Assembly (NCBI GenBank): GCA_022702705.1
Contig: CM040427.1
Location: 76,189,283-76,253,282 of the forward strand
Reading direction: 5' to 3'
DNA length: 64,000 nt
From: Papilionanthe hookeriana x Papilionanthe teres
Taxonomy: Eukaryota; Streptophyta; Magnoliopsida; Asparagales; Orchidaceae
This document shows, in pieces, positions 32,121 to 45,963 of the stretch. The position numbers were made by a program, and so were the translations under genes. Under the pieces are notes generated by a model. The model did not search any database. It had not been told where the DNA came from and saw nothing but the letters and a program-made list of their open reading frames with translations. Every line of letters starts with the position of its first letter. Position 1 is the stretch's first letter.

Positions 32121-35100
32121 TGTTGACCTCATTTTTTATGAGGTCTTTTCTTTTCTCTCTCCTTAGTCTTTAGGATCTAGCCTTAGGCTTTTCTTTTGAC
32201 TAATCTTAGAAGACTAGAAGTGGAACCCACCCTTTAGAAATTCAAACACCTCTTGACTCCCTGCAAATCCCACAAGTTTGATGGTAGACCCCTAATCACC
32301 TGGAGGGTTGAGATCAAATGCGGAGGTTTAAAGGATGAGTTCCCTATATGACTTTTTGGCCTTCTGGTCTGGTGAGGGTTGACTTGCACATACACCACAG
32401 TCTCACACACATTCCAAGTCCTAAAACCACACTCTCACCCAGCTTGACTTCCTGACTTTTGTCGGTAATTCACATGGATGGTTCTTAAACCCTAAGCCCC
32501 TGGCTAAGAGGGTTAGGAACAACATAGTGAATACCTCAAATGAGTCCTCTCATGGCTCATATGGGATTAATATGGCCTCATGGCTCAACCAAAGTGATTC
32601 CATTCTACTCACGTTCAATCAATCTTCATTTTTCCAAAATTTCAATTTTTGACCCCCGGTGCCCCGGACCCGCCAAACCTACCAAATGCCCTTGAAATGA
32701 CCCAAAATTTGCAAAATTACCCAAATTCGTTAAAATTCCTCAAAATCAGTCCTTAAACATTTCTCACCATTCAAAGTGATCATCTTTGACCAAAAAATCC
32801 AAAAATTCCAAAAATACCCCCAATACCCTCCAAATTACCAAAATGCCCCTCTTGACCCAAAAATCCAAAAATTCCAAAACTTTCCAAAAAATTCTAGAAA
32901 ATCCCAAATATTCCCAATTTCATTTTGTTCAACTACACCATAGGCCAATTTTGTCAATGTACCCCGCTTTTAATAAAATCCCCAATTTGACCAATCTTTA
33001 ACCCAAATGAACCCAATGTCAAACCAAACCTCCCCAATTGACCTCAATTTTGGTCCAATTCAATTCTAAACTTCAATTAAATATCCCCAATATCAATTTA
33101 GACCAAATCCAAGCCCAATTTGATTGAAATTTAGGTCCAATTTTATTCTTAAACTTAAAGCCCAATTTTGACCCATGAGCTAAACTTAGCCCAAATCTAA
33201 CCCAACTCAACTCCAATTAACCCCAAAACTTTTCTAAATCTTCCCTAACATCTCCATAAACAAAAAACTAACATAATTTTCCCAAAATTTGGACCCAAAA
33301 TTTGGACCCAAAACTTACTCAAATTCAACCCAAACCCAAAATTCATTAAATTGGCCTAAACCCAAACCTAACCCAAATAGGCCCAAATCCCAAAATCAAA
33401 GCCCAACCAAAGTTGAAAACTCTTTATAACACTCCCCGAAACATTTTACAACATTAATTTTACATCAAATCCAACCTTAAACCAACATTAACCCAAGATA
33501 GCCCAAGTTAGCCCAATTTGACCCATTTTGGGCCCCATTACCAAAAAGCCCAAATTAAACCAATTTCAACTCAAAATCACCTCAAATTTGTTTGAAATCA
33601 CTCATGACACACTCCTAAACTAAACCCAACATTTTTTTGGCCCAATCCTTCACAAAATTTCCATCCACCAATTTGTTTTTAAACCTAAAAGGCCCACTTT
33701 CTTAAACCATTCTAAAAGCCCATTTTCACCAAATCCAAAAGCCCAAAGTCCATTCCCAAGCCCACATGAAACCTTTTCTTCATCATTCCTTTGATAATCT
33801 CACTTGACCAAAGTCTTCAACCATCATGAAATCAACCCATTTGTAGCATTATGACAAATCCCATCAAAGGTATCTAAAGTTTTCAAAATTCCAAATAACC
33901 CTTTTCCATGCAAGTGAGCCAACCTTTTCCCAAGCCATGAGCAAGCCAAATTAAGCCATGGATCCATGCATAAGCCATATGCAAGCCATGGGGAGCTCTT
34001 TCCACCTCACCATGCCACTTATGTAAAGAATAGGGGAGCCTTTCCTAAGCCTTCACTAAACCTTTTTTAACCCCATCAATGATACACTTTAACCAAAATT
34101 GGCCACCTCACCTTTGATGGGGACTTCACCACACATGTGAGGCTGACCCAAATGATCTCACATCATCCCAAATCAAGCCTTGGTGAGTGAACCAAGCCAA
34201 AACCATGAATTGACCCAAATTGGACCAAAAATGCTCCTTACACCCATGCCATTTAAATCCTTGACTTTACACATGGCATAACCCAATTGATTGCACCAAG
34301 ATCAAGCTTAATCATGTGAGTTTTTCTCAGCCAAAAAACCTTGGTGAATGAACCAAGCTAACCCTCATGGCCACCCAAGCTCCACCATAACCTTCCTTAT
34401 TTAAACCCCACATCCATGACCAAGAGGAAGAGATGCAAAAGATTACCTTGGGGAAACTCTACCAAATTGTTCCCAAAGCGTCTCTAACCACTCCTAAGCT
34501 CAATTCAATCATTTCCAATTGAGGCCTCACCTCTTGGACAAAGGTATCAAATTTTTTCTCCTCCAATCGAGCATTTTTTAATTTTCTGTAATTATTCACA
34601 TGTTTTAAGTATATCATCACCGTATAGATGTGTGCTACTCGATTAGACGATCATTTTAAAAAAAAAATCATTCAATTTCGTTGAGAATCGAGGGATATAT
34701 CAAGGTTTGAAGTTGGACGGTTTTGGGTAAATAGAACTAGGGGAGAGAAGCAGCAGCCGTCCGATCAGGCGTGTATCCAATGGACGACGCTGATGGGGTT
34801 GGACGGTAGCTGAATCCATGAACAGAACCACGCCAGCAAATCAGGGAGCGACACGTGGCGATTGAGCGGGAAAATGAAATATTTTATTTATTTTTTACCC
34901 TAAACTTCAAAAATGCATAACTTTGTGTAGAAAAGTCATAAAAATAAAATAAAAACACTATCTTGCTCAGTGAACAGAGGAGAATAATGTGGAAAAGAAA
35001 TCAAGTAATTTCATTGAGTATTTTATTTTTAATGATTTGTTTACTCTCTACATTGTTTTAATTCTCCATTTGCATAGGCAATTCACCATGGCATGAGACC

Positions 35101-36627
35101 ATAAGGCTTTTGAAGCCTCTGAACTTGGGAAAATTCCCTGAATATTCCAAGGTCAGAGGCCATCCCTATGAGAAGTTATTGATTTTTCAATTGCATGTTA
35201 CTGTTTTGAGTATTTTAATTCCAATAATTAGCATGTTGAGAAATAAATTCTAGAAAAATTTTGTGATGTTTCTTATGACTAGAGGAACATAGGAAAAATA
35301 GGTTTTGAGTTAATACACATGGAACAATCCTAATTGGCCTAAACACCCAAAATTGAACTTTAATTAATTAGGGTTAACTACACATCAAATTAACTTGAAA
35401 ATAATTCTCCACTGATCTTTAGGATAATAGTAACATCACATAAAAATTTGAAGTCAATTGGACTTGATTAACCCCACCAAATGGGTTGATTAAGCCTCTT
35501 AAGCAAAATGGATAAAATTAAATTTTAAAAATTCATAACTCACAAAATACTTTTCAAAAAATCACAAAAATAGTTTTAGAGCTTCTATGATATCAGAGGA
35601 ACTTAGGAAAATTAAAATTGTAATTTTCTAAAAAAGTTGATTTTTATCATTATTTTAATATTTTTAATAATTAAAAAATAATAAAAATCATAAAAATATT
35701 AAAAATCACCAAAATGTCACATTTTAAATTCTAATCACTTAGGAACAAACCAAATATTTTTTTTAAGTCCCTAGGATAAGATATTGAATTTAAAAGGCTT
35801 AATGTAATTTTTAATATTAAAAAATGTATTTTCCAACCTTTTCACTAAAATAATTCTAATAAATCAAAGAAAAATCAGAAAAATATAAAATTTATTTCTA
35901 TGAACTCCTTGAGGTCAGAGAGATTTATGAAAAATATAAAATCCATTTTTCAACTTTAATTTTATTTTAAAATTAATTAATACTCAAAAATTCAAAATTA
36001 TTCTAATAAATAAAATATAATTCAAAAAATCACAGAAATTGGTTCAAATAGTTCTCTGGTCATTAGAAACATCTCATAATTTTCTTAAGGACAGAAACAT
36101 TTCCTTGGTCATGTTATTGAATTTTTCTTGAAAACCCCTATTTTCCATAAAAAATAATTACATAAATAAATTAAATACAGAAAAATCACAGTTTCTCCTC
36201 TAATGTCTTAATTGACATGTGAGTGAGGTTACATAAAAATTTCAAGTTCATTTGAGCTTAATTTAGTGAGTTAAAGAATTATTAAGCTTGAAGGGAAAAA
36301 GGGTAATTAAAAATTCCAACCCTTAATTAAAATTTTAGGATTAATCAAAAAGGGGGGGGTAAAATATTTGATTTTAAACTGATTTTGGATGATTGAAACT
36401 TGAATGATTGAGGGTAGAAACCTACTAACTATTTCAAATATAATTAAAATAAACCTTTAATTAATTAATTAATTGAAATTTTGGAAGAATAATAGAAATT
36501 GGAATTATTAAAGTAGGGACATTATTAAGAGGGTATTTATTCTTTAATTTAAAAATCCTTGAATAAATCACTTCAGTAATACTTAATTCTTACTTAAAAA
36601 ATTTAAAATAATAATCCAAATTAAAAT

Positions 36628-36885
36628 TAAACAAAAATTAAATTAAATTTAATTTAAATTTAATTAAATTAAATTAAATTAAAATTAAAATTAAATTAAA
36701 TTAAAATTAAATTAAATTAAAATTAAATTAAATTAAAATTGAATTAAAATTAAATTAAATTAAATTAAATTAAATCAAATTAAATTAAATTAAATTAAAT
36801 TAAATTAAAATCAAATCAAATTAAATTAAATTAAAATTAAATTAAATTGAATTAAAATTAAATGGAATTAAATTAAATAAAAATC
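36628..36885 (+). repeat. AAATT-type array in element A 3' LTR
   Basis: Same pentanucleotide repeat as at 3898-4427 but roughly half the length. Confidence 0.88.
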
Positions 36886-38290
36886 ATTTAACAACAAATC
36901 TAAATGAAATCATTAAGAATTAATTCTAAAATAACTTGAACACTATTCCAAACATAAACTAATTTTTTTTATTTAAGTCAAAATTAAAATTAAATCATTA
37001 AGTTTAAATCATTAAAATACTTAATAAGTTGATTTGCCCTTTTAAAGCTCTTATTATTATAACTCTTAAATGAGGTATCAAGTGAAGTGTTACTTCACTT
37101 ATAGGATATTAAAATGTCCTAGTTCAGTGAGCAAGAGAACAAAACTTAAACTCCTGGATGATTAATTCACTTGTATAATTAAATTCTCTTGGACTTAAAA
37201 CAATCCTAGAGGTATTGAAAAGATGTTTATGATTCGTCTTAAGCACTTCCTCAATATGATGGGATGTTTATAAAAACAATTGAACTTAATTGTTCTTTGG
37301 TGAAGAAAATCATCCTTAAACCAAAACACAAGAACCTAGACGTCATAGGAGATGACTAGCTATAGGATTAGGACTTTGGTAAACAACGAAAACCTTTCCC
37401 TTAGCTCACCTAGGTACTTGTTGAAACATTTAAATGTCTTAACATGTGTTTTAAGTGCAGCTTGGGATGACGGGAAAACCCCCCAGGTATGCTTTTATTT
37501 TATTACAATTTACTTTATTGCAATTTACTTACATGCACTGTAATTTACTTTTCTTGCATGATAAACAACTGCTGCACGAAAACCAAAACCTTTAGGATAG
37601 TTCCTGAACTGAAACCAAAACTAAATTAAAAGTCATTACAAGATAAAAATCAGCGCCACAACATTTCAAAATATAAAACAACTCAAAATTTAATCTCAAA
37701 CAGAACAACAAAACTATAACTTTAACTAAATTAAAACGTTTCGTTGAATGATCGGGAATACCTCGGATGATGTAACCCACGTGTTGCTAACGGGATTTTC
37801 CACGGTCTAAATGAAAGTGTGGAACTCATTCAGTTGAGTTTAGAAAATTCATCTGGACTAAGTGAATTCAATGAAAATAACGGTGTCGGGATGACGGAAC
37901 CGTGGGATCTTAATCGGTTCTGTTTAAACAACTTTAATATTTGTTTTAATTAAAATATTAAAAACACTTGGATTTTAAGATTTTTTCTAAACCAAAACAC
38001 TTCTCTCATCTCCTGATTTATGACTTCTAAAACTAAACCTCTGCAACAACAAGGAGCTTGGAGCATAGTGGGCAGCACGACCATCGTCATCAGCAAAACC
38101 TGAGTCTACTTCAGCAAAACCTTTCCTAGTTTTAAACAACCAAGCCATAGGATTTCGAGGTAGTTTGCTTAGTGCAACATAAATCCTCAACTCTTTTGTT
38201 AGGCATTTGCATAATCATATTATGTAAATTAAGCCCTAATCGGTCTTAGGATTCCGAGGTAGTTGTTTGGTACGACATAAACCCTCACAT

Positions 38291-38294
38291 CTTC
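38291..38294. other. Inversion junction between elements A and B
   Basis: Left of CTTC the sequence follows the A LTR (as at 5835-5842). Right of it the sequence follows reversed B leader (as at 57912-57916). CTTC is shared by both parents, a 4-bp microhomology, which points to illegitimate end joining. Confidence 0.75.
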
Positions 38295-38583
38295 TCGACC
38301 CTCAAGATCGCTCCTAAACTAATACCTATTGGGGGTCCACCCCACCTCCGAAATGAGGTAAAAGGATCTCGGAACCTCTCTGTTTAGGGGTGTCTAAACA
38401 GTGGCTCCTAAATCCGAGAGAATGTTGGCTATACTCGCTCAAGGTAGAAATTAACATAGTATTCCAACAGAAAGAAGGGTAGTTTGATCCACTAGGGACA
38501 TGGATACACTACCGATTTTTGAAAGCAGAACTATCTGATTAAAAATGGACAGAAGAATTTTCCCCAGCGGAGTCTCTAGAAGT
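38295..38583 (-). promoter_or_regulatory. Extra leader and PBS beyond the element B 3' LTR
   Basis: Read on the - strand, this is LTR end, PBS (TCTAGAGACTCCGCTGGGGA at 38561-38580), then leader with the CTGTTTAG hairpin and GGACCCCCAATAGG. It parallels 57914-58192. A 3' LTR should not be followed by leader, so another internal region once lay to the left. Confidence 0.75.
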
Positions 38584-41500
38584 TGTCGGCGAATTTTAGA
38601 TTTTAATTTTAATTTAAATATATATATATATATGATTTAGAAAGTAGTATTTAATTTTGAAAATAATTTTAAGATATGAAATCAAACTGACCTCACATCC
38701 CAGATAGTTTATATAAACGAGCTCCATATCACAAACCGTGTATCTATCCCGAAGAATAGACACACTGCTTGATGATGGGACTCGGTTAAATAAACTAGGA
38801 GATTTGTGACATCCGTTTGGTCTGCAAACCAATTTTATAAGCCGACAAATTCCCCTGCTTAATATAAATGAATTAAGCAGGGTTTATATTACTCAGGTTC
38901 TTAAAATTCCCTATAAGGGTAAGCCCCTATAGTTAATTACATCTTAAGTGACGGGAATCACTTAATAAAACTCTCGATAATAATCAGTAGTTCTGCTCTC
39001 AAGAATCTCAAAGTTTAAGGTTTTCAAAGGATTGGATTTTTGAAATTTTAAAAGGGATTAGCTCAAATTTGGAACATTTGGTTTTAGGAATTCAAAGGAA
39101 GAAAGGTAGGAGAAATTACAGATTCGAAGCGAACTTCGGTAATTTCCCAGCTATCCTATTGTTTGACTTGAATTTAGGAAACTTCTAATATTTATTTAAT
39201 GTTTTGATCTTGCCAATTTTAATTAATTAGGACTTATGTTCGTATGACATGATCATACAAATAGCCTCGAAGATGTGAGGGTTTATGTCATATCGGATGA
39301 CTACCTCGGAATCCTAAGATTGGTTAGGGCTTAATTTGCAATGCATATGCCTAACAAAAGGTTGAGGATTTAAGTTGCACTAGGCAAACTACCTCGAAAT
39401 CCTATGGCTTGGTTATTTAATTCTAAGAAAGTTTTGCTTGAAGTAGACTTAGGTTTCTGTCGATGACGATGGCCGTGCTTGCCCACCATGCTCAGAGCTT
39501 CTTGTTGTTGCGAGAGGTTTAGTTTTAGAAGATTGTAATCAAAAGAGAAGAGAGAAGTTTGGTTTTAGAAATCTTAAAGTCCAAGTGTTTTTAGTGTTCT
39601 AATTAAAACAAATCTTAAAGTTGATTATAACAACACCGTTTAAGATCCCACGGTTCCATCCTTCCGGCATCGTTATTTTTATCGGATTCAGTTAGTCCAG
39701 ATGAATTTGCTAAACTCAAATAAATGAGTTCCACACTTTCATTTAGACTGTGGGAAATCCCGTTAGCAACACATAGGTTACATCATCCGAGGTATTTCCG
39801 ATCATCCAACAAGACGTTTTAATTTAGTTGTAGTTGTAGTTTTGTTGTTTTGTTTGTGATTAAATTTTGAGTTGTTTTATATTTTGAAATGTTGTGGCGG
39901 TGAATTTTATCTTGTAATGAATTTTAATTTAGTTTTGGTTTCAATTTTAGGGACTATCCTAAAGGTGTGGGTTTTCATGCAACAGTTGTTTATCATGCAA
40001 GAAAAGTAAAGTGCATTTGCAATAAGGTAAATTGCAAGAAGGTAAATTGCAATGAAATAAAAGCATACCCGGAGGATCTTCCCGTCATCCCGAGTCGCAC
40101 TTAAACACAATTTAGAATATTTAAGCATTTAAAGCAAGTTCCTAGGTAAAGCTAAGGGAAGGGTTATGGTTTTCTACCAAGTTCCTAATCCTATAGCTAG
40201 TCATTTCCTATGATGTCTAGGTTCTTGTGTTTTGGTTTAAGGACGGTTTTCTTCATCAAAGAACAATTAAGTTCAGTTGTTCTTATAAACATCCTATCAT
40301 ATTGAGGAAGTGCTTGAGACGAATCTTAAACATCTTTTCAATACTTCTAGGATTATTTTAAGTCTAAGAGAATTTAATTATACAATGAATCAATCATCCA
40401 GGAGTTCAAGTTTTGTTATCTTGCTCAGTGAACTAGGACATTTGAATATCTTATGAGTGAAGTAACACTTCACTTAACACTCTGTTTAGGAGTTATGACA
40501 ACATGAGCTTTTGAGGGCAAATTAATGTTCAACCGATTTGTGATTTATTTTAATTTTAATTAATGGGTTTAAGTTTGGAATAGTGTTCAAGTTGTTTTAG
40601 ATTTATTTTTGAATTCTTTATGTCTTAAGTGATGTTATATTTAATTCAATTTAATTTAATTTAATTTAATTTAATTTAATTTGATTTAGTTTTAATTTTA
40701 ATTTAATTTTATTTATTTAATTTGATTTTAATTTTATTTTAACTTGATTTTATTTTTTTAATTTAATTTAATTTAATTTAATGTGATTTAATTTAATTTT
40801 AATTTAATTTAAATTTAAATTTAATTTAATTTAATTTTATTTTATTTTAATTTAATTTAAATTTTAATTTGTTTTATTTTTAATTTTAATTTAAATTTAA
40901 ATTTTTATTTAATTTTATTTTTTTTTAATTTAATATTTTATTTTTTTTATGTTTTAAGGATGATTTAATTTTAATTGTTAAAGTATTAATTTAATTGAAA
41001 TTTTAAAAGGATTTAATTTAAATGTTTTAACTTTAATTTAATTTAATGATTAAGTCTTTTAAGTTTTGAATTTGGATTATCATTTTAATTAGGAGTTGAA
41101 TATTATTGAGGTGATTAATTTAGGTATTCTTAGATTAAAGAATAAATTTCTTCCTAATAATATCCCTATTTTAATAATTCTAATTTTTCATTATTCTTCC
41201 AAATTTAATTAATTATTTAATTAAGGTTTATTTTGATTACTTTCAAATTATTTGGTAGGTTTCTACCCTTTAAATACCTAAGTTTCAAACATCCAAAATT
41301 AACTTAGTATCAAATATTTTACCCACCCTTTTAATTAAACATAAAATATTTAATTATAGGTTAAAATTTTAATTACTATTTTGCCCTTTAAACTTACTAA
41401 TTTCATAACTCACTAAATTAAGCTCAAATGAATTTGAAACTTTTATGTGACTTCACTCATATATCAATCAAGACATCAGAGGAGAAAATGTGATTTTTCT

Positions 41501-44500
41501 GTATTTAATTTATTTATATAATTATTTTTTTGTGGAAAATAAGGATTTTCAAGGAAAATTCAACAACAAGACCAAGGGAAAGTTTCTGTCCTTAAGGAAA
41601 TTATGGAACATTCCTAATGACCAGAGGACCACTTGGACCAATTTTGGTGATTTTCTGAATTATATTTTTTTTATTATAATTATTTTTAATTTTGGAGTAT
41701 TAATTAATTTAAAAAATAAAATTAAGATTGAAAAATAAATTTTATATTTTTCAAAAATCTCTCTAATATCAAGGAAACCAGAGAACCAATTTTTATAATT
41801 TTCTGATTTTTCTTTGATTTATTAGATTTATTTTAGTGGAAATACTAGAAAATACATTTTTTTTAATTTTAAAATTACCTTAGGGCTTTAAAATTTAATA
41901 TCTCATCATAGAGAGTTAAGAAAAATATGGGTTTATTCCTAAGTGATTAATATTCAAAATGTGACATTTTGGTGAATTTTATTATTTTTGTGATTTTTAT
42001 TATTTTTTAATTATTAAAAATACTAAAATAATGCAAAAAATCAACTTTTTTAGAAAATTGCAATTTTAATTTTCTTAATTTCCCCTGATATCAGAGAGGC
42101 TCCAAAACCAATTTGGTGAATTTTTGAAAAGTATTTTGAAAGTTATGAATATTTAAAGTTTAAGTTGGCTAAGTGGCTTAATCAACCCATTTGGTAGGGC
42201 TAACCAAGTCCAATTGACTTCAAATTTTTATGGTGGGTTCCTCCGATCCTAAAGGTCAGTGGAGAATTGATTTCAAGTCAATTTGATGTGTGATTAGCTC
42301 TAATTAATTAAGGTTCTATTTTAGGTGTTTAAGCCAATTAGGGTTATTCCAAGTGGATTAATTCAAAACCTATTTTTTCCTAGAGTTCTCTGGTCACAAG
42401 AAACATCGTCAAATTTGCTGATTATTGAAATTAAAATACTCAGAATAGTAACCTAGAATTGAAAAATCAATAACTCTTCATAGGGGTGGCCTCTGACTTT
42501 GGAAAATTCAGGGAATGTTCCCAAATTCAGAGGCTTCAAAAGCCCTATGGTCTCATGCCATGGTGAATTGTATACATGCATGGAGAATTGAAATAGTGCA
42601 GAGAGTAAATAAATTATTAAAAATCAAATGCTCAATGAAATTAAATGATTTCTTTTCCAAATTATTCTCCTCTGTTCACTGAGCAAGAGGGTATTTTTAT
42701 TTTATTTTTCTAATTTTTCTACACAAAGTTATGTATTTTTGAAGTTTAGTGAATTAAATAAATAAGAAAATGCCTATTTTCCTACTTATCCAGCGCGGCG
42801 CCCTGTCATCCTCGGCATCTCCGAACGACAATGCGGCGCGCTCCCATTCGACTCCGCCACTTGAGTCAGCAGCCCGGGTCCCGCCTTCCGCGTATCATCC
42901 ACTGATCTGACCTGATCTGAGCCGTCCATCCGCGCGTGTATTGAATGAACGGCATCCGTTCATCGTCCCCAAATCTCCTAGCCCGAGAACCGTCCATCTT
43001 CTAGGCTTAATATCTCGCTCGATACTTGACCAAATTAAATGTTCTTATGCTCTATGGATTCGTCTTGAGAAGACAAACACATCCATACGGTTTATGTGGC
43101 ATGAAATTGACTCAATAAAAATGGAGAATGTTCAGAAGCTCGGGAAGAAGAGTGAGACCATACCTTTGCTCAGAGAAGTGTGGCTTCGATCTGAGGGTCG
43201 TGTCACCTTCGATTGGGTCCAAGCAAGCTCCAGATGAAGTCTCCTGGCATGGGGAATTGTCCAGGTATGATTTTGACCAAGCCCGATTTCAACCTTTGGA
43301 GTCTGGAATAGATGGGTGGCCTGGAGAGGGGGCTTTCACTGGGGAACTTCTCCTCTTGACCTTGTGCAGGTGTAGGTGAGTTTAATTTGACTTTGGTGGA
43401 GGATTTGGGAATGTCCTGTTCTGGCCTGAGAATTAAGCTCCAAAATTGAGCTCAATTAGTGGGGATTAGGGCAAGAGGACAATAGGTATCAAATCCTTTA
43501 GGTGTGGGGAGAGTCTGGAGTGATTTTGGCAGAGTTTCCTTAAGGTTGATTCAGCACCACTTCATGGCCGAGAGAGGTGGGGTTTAAATAGGAGAGGCTG
43601 GAGGGCCTCCCAGGGAGAGTTAGGGCTTGGGATCAGCTGCTTTTGTCAAGGGAAGAACAGCCATGGTGGCCATTGGGCATGGGGCAACTCAGCAAGGTGG
43701 AATTCCAAAGTTTTGCTCCTCCCCATGTCTCGGCCATGGCATTTTCCGGCGGCCCAGGTGGCTGGCCGGCGAGCAGGGTCACCCTCGAGGTCGGGGAGGT
43801 CAGGGTTGAAGTTGGTGAATTCAATTGAAGCCTTACATGTGTAAAGTGGTTGGATCAAAATGGCATGGGGAGGTGGCTTCTTTTGCACTTGGTTTGGTCA
43901 ACCCATTGGAAATGGGCTTGGTTCACCTCCCAATGGCTGATTTGGGCTGAGGGAGGATCAGATGAATCAGCTAGAAAAGGGTATAGAAGTCACCATCCCT
44001 GAATATTTTGATTAATCATGGATTAAGGTGAAGCATTAAAAGGGTTAAAACCTTTTTTAAGGGGGCTTAAAAGAGGCTCCTCCTTTTGCAATTAATAGTA
44101 TGATGATGTGTAAAGTGGATCCCATGGTTTCATGTGGCTTGTGCATGGCTTCAAGGCTTGCTCATGGCTTGGCTCACTTACATGAGAAAGAGATTTTGGG
44201 ATTTTTGGCATTTAGAGGTGACTTGGCATATGGCTTGATTTGGAACCATTTTATTATTGATTTAGGACTTAAGGGATGATATTAATTGAGTGGTGATGGG
44301 ATGAGATTGTAATGTGGGCTTTAGGATGAGTTTGGGCTTTTAAAATTTAATGAAGATGGGCTTTTAAAATGGTTTAGGGAAGTGGGCTTTTGGATTTTAA
44401 AATGGATTTTAGGATGAAAGTTTGGTAAAGGCTTGGGCCAAATAATTGTTGGGTTTAGCTTAAGGATGTGTCATGATTGATTTGAAACAAGTTTGGAGTG

Positions 44501-45942
44501 ATTTGGGTTTGAATTGGGTTGAATTTGGGTTGATTTGATAAATGGGCCAATGTAGGTCAAATTGGGCTAATTTGGGCCAATGTTGGGCTAAGGTTGAAAT
44601 TAATGTGAAATTGATGTTGGGAAATGTTTATGGGAGTGTTTGAAAGAGGTTCCAACTTTGGTTGGATTTTGATGTTGGGATTTGGGCTCATTTGGGTTAG
44701 GGTTGGATTTAGGTCAAAATTGGGCCCTTTGGTTTTAGGTTGAATTTGAGTGGGGTTTGGATCCAAATTTTGGGCAAATCATGTTAGCGTTTTGTTTGTG
44801 GGGATGTTAGGGAATGTTTAGAAAAGATTTTGGGTTAATTGGAGTTAAATTGGTGTGGTTTGGGCTAGGTTTGGGTCATGGGTCCAAATTGGGCTTTAAG
44901 GCCAAAAGTGAAATTGGATTCAAATGTCAAACAAATTGGACTTGGATTTGGTCTATATTGGTGTTGGGAATGTTTAATTGAAGTTTAGAATTGAATTGGA
45001 CCAGAATTTGGGTCAATTGGGTAGGTTTGGTTTGACATTGGGTTCATTTTGGGTTAAAATGGGTCAAATTGGGGATTTTGACAAAAGTGGGGTAAATTGA
45101 CAAAATTGACCCATGGTGTAGTTGAAAAAAATGAAATTGGCAATATTTGGGATTTTTTGAAATTTTTTGGGAAATTTCTGAATTTTTGGATTTTTGGGTC
45201 AAGAGAGGCATTTTGGGTATTTGGAGGGTATTGGGGGGTATTTTTGGAATTTTTGGTATTTTTGGCTATGGATGATCAATTTGAGTGGATGGAAATGTTT
45301 AGGAATGATTTTTGGGGAATTTAGGTGATTTTGCAAATTTTGGGTAGTTTCGAGGGCATTTGGTAGATTAGGCGGGTCCGGAGCCCCGGGGGTCAAAAAT
45401 TGAAAATTTAGAAAATTGAAGATTGGGGTAAATGTAAGTGGAATGAAATCATTTTGGTTGAGCCATGAAGCCATATCAAGCCCACATGAGCCATGAAGGG
45501 AATCATTTGAGGCATTCACTATGTTGTTCTTAACCCCTTAGCCAAGGGCTTAGGGGTTAAGGACCATCTATGTGAATCAACTCTATGAGTCAGGAAGTCA
45601 AGTTGGGTATGGGTGTGGTTTTAGGAGGTGTGTGAAAGTGTAGTGTATAAGTGTAAGGTGTGTGTATGTCAGCCCTCACCAGACCAGGCCACCCAGGGCA
45701 GTCCTAAGGCAAAGAGTCCTATTGGAACTCATCCTTTAAACTTCCACATTTGATTTCAACCCTCTAGGTGATTAGGGGTCTACAGTCAAGTTTGTGGAGT
45801 TTGCAGGGAGCTAAGAAGTGGTTTGAAAATCTAGGTGGTGGGTCCCAATTCTAATCCTCTAAGATAGTCAAAGGAAAAGCCTAAGGCTAGATCCTAAGTA
45901 CTAAAAAGAAGAAGAGAAACCTCGTCAGAAATGAGGTCAACA
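38584..45942 (-). repeat. Element B 3' LTR, complete, 7,359 bp
   Basis: Reverse-strand LTR from TGTTGACCTC (45942) to its CA end (38584). Matches 58198-64000 over the shared part. Includes a TA microsatellite (38620-38633), AT-rich pentanucleotide arrays (40636-40950), a GC-rich segment at 42780-43840 not seen in the A LTRs, and a G/T-rich block (43900-45500). ORFs at 42941-43379 and 43627-43888 overlap on both strands and look non-coding. Confidence 0.9.
40636..40950 (-). repeat. AATTT-type array in element B 3' LTR
   Basis: Reverse complement of the AAATT arrays of element A, more degenerate with TTTTATTT interruptions. Confidence 0.85.
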
Positions 45943-45963
45943 AATGGACCCCCAATAGGTGTG
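45943..45963 (-). promoter_or_regulatory. Element B polypurine tract region
   Basis: On the - strand, CACCTATTGGGGGTCCATT directly precedes LTR start TGTTGACC. The G5 run is better kept than in A. Confidence 0.6.

Larger units (their letters stand above)
1..38294 (+). mobile_element. Element A: giant Tat-lineage Ty3/gypsy LTR retrotransposon
   Basis: Bases 1 onward match 32701 onward over several kilobases, so the 5' and 3' LTRs are direct repeats with a few percent divergence by eye. Between them lie a PBS, leader, gag, protease, RT, RNase H, a second RNase H, integrase, an AlkB-like ORF, a 3' UTR and a polypurine tract. The second RNase H, lack of a chromodomain and tRNA-Arg type PBS are features of the plant Tat lineage (Ogre, Retand and relatives). 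The 5' LTR starts before the window and the 3' LTR is truncated at 38294. Without nested element C the full element would be about 27 kb, at the top of the known range. Every coding part carries stops or frameshifts, so this is a dead copy. Sub-lineage not determined. Confidence 0.93.
32121..38294 (+). repeat. Element A 3' LTR, truncated
   Basis: Starts TGTTGACCTC with an 8-bp hairpin (GACCTCAT, loop, ATGAGGTC). From 32701 it follows bases 1-5840 of the 5' LTR. It stops at 38291-38294 (CTTC) where inverted element B sequence begins, so about 720 bp of the LTR end are missing. Includes a short AAATT array (36628-36885). No gene is supported. Confidence 0.92.

Noticed and set aside
38291..38294. 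Fold-back sequencing artefact creating the inverted arrangement
   Set aside because: The two arms differ by subfamily-level changes, different 3' UTR repeats and the nested element C, so they are not one molecule read twice. A mis-join of two true sequences is still possible.
41490..41738. 82-residue ORF in the element B LTR
   Set aside because: AT-rich, composed of I/F/N/K-rich low-complexity sequence, and not kept open in the other LTR copy.
43627..43888. GC-rich overlapping ORFs in the element B LTR (also at 63286-63570) as a gene
   Set aside because: They are open in several frames on both strands because stops are rare in GC-rich DNA; frames differ between the two LTR copies.
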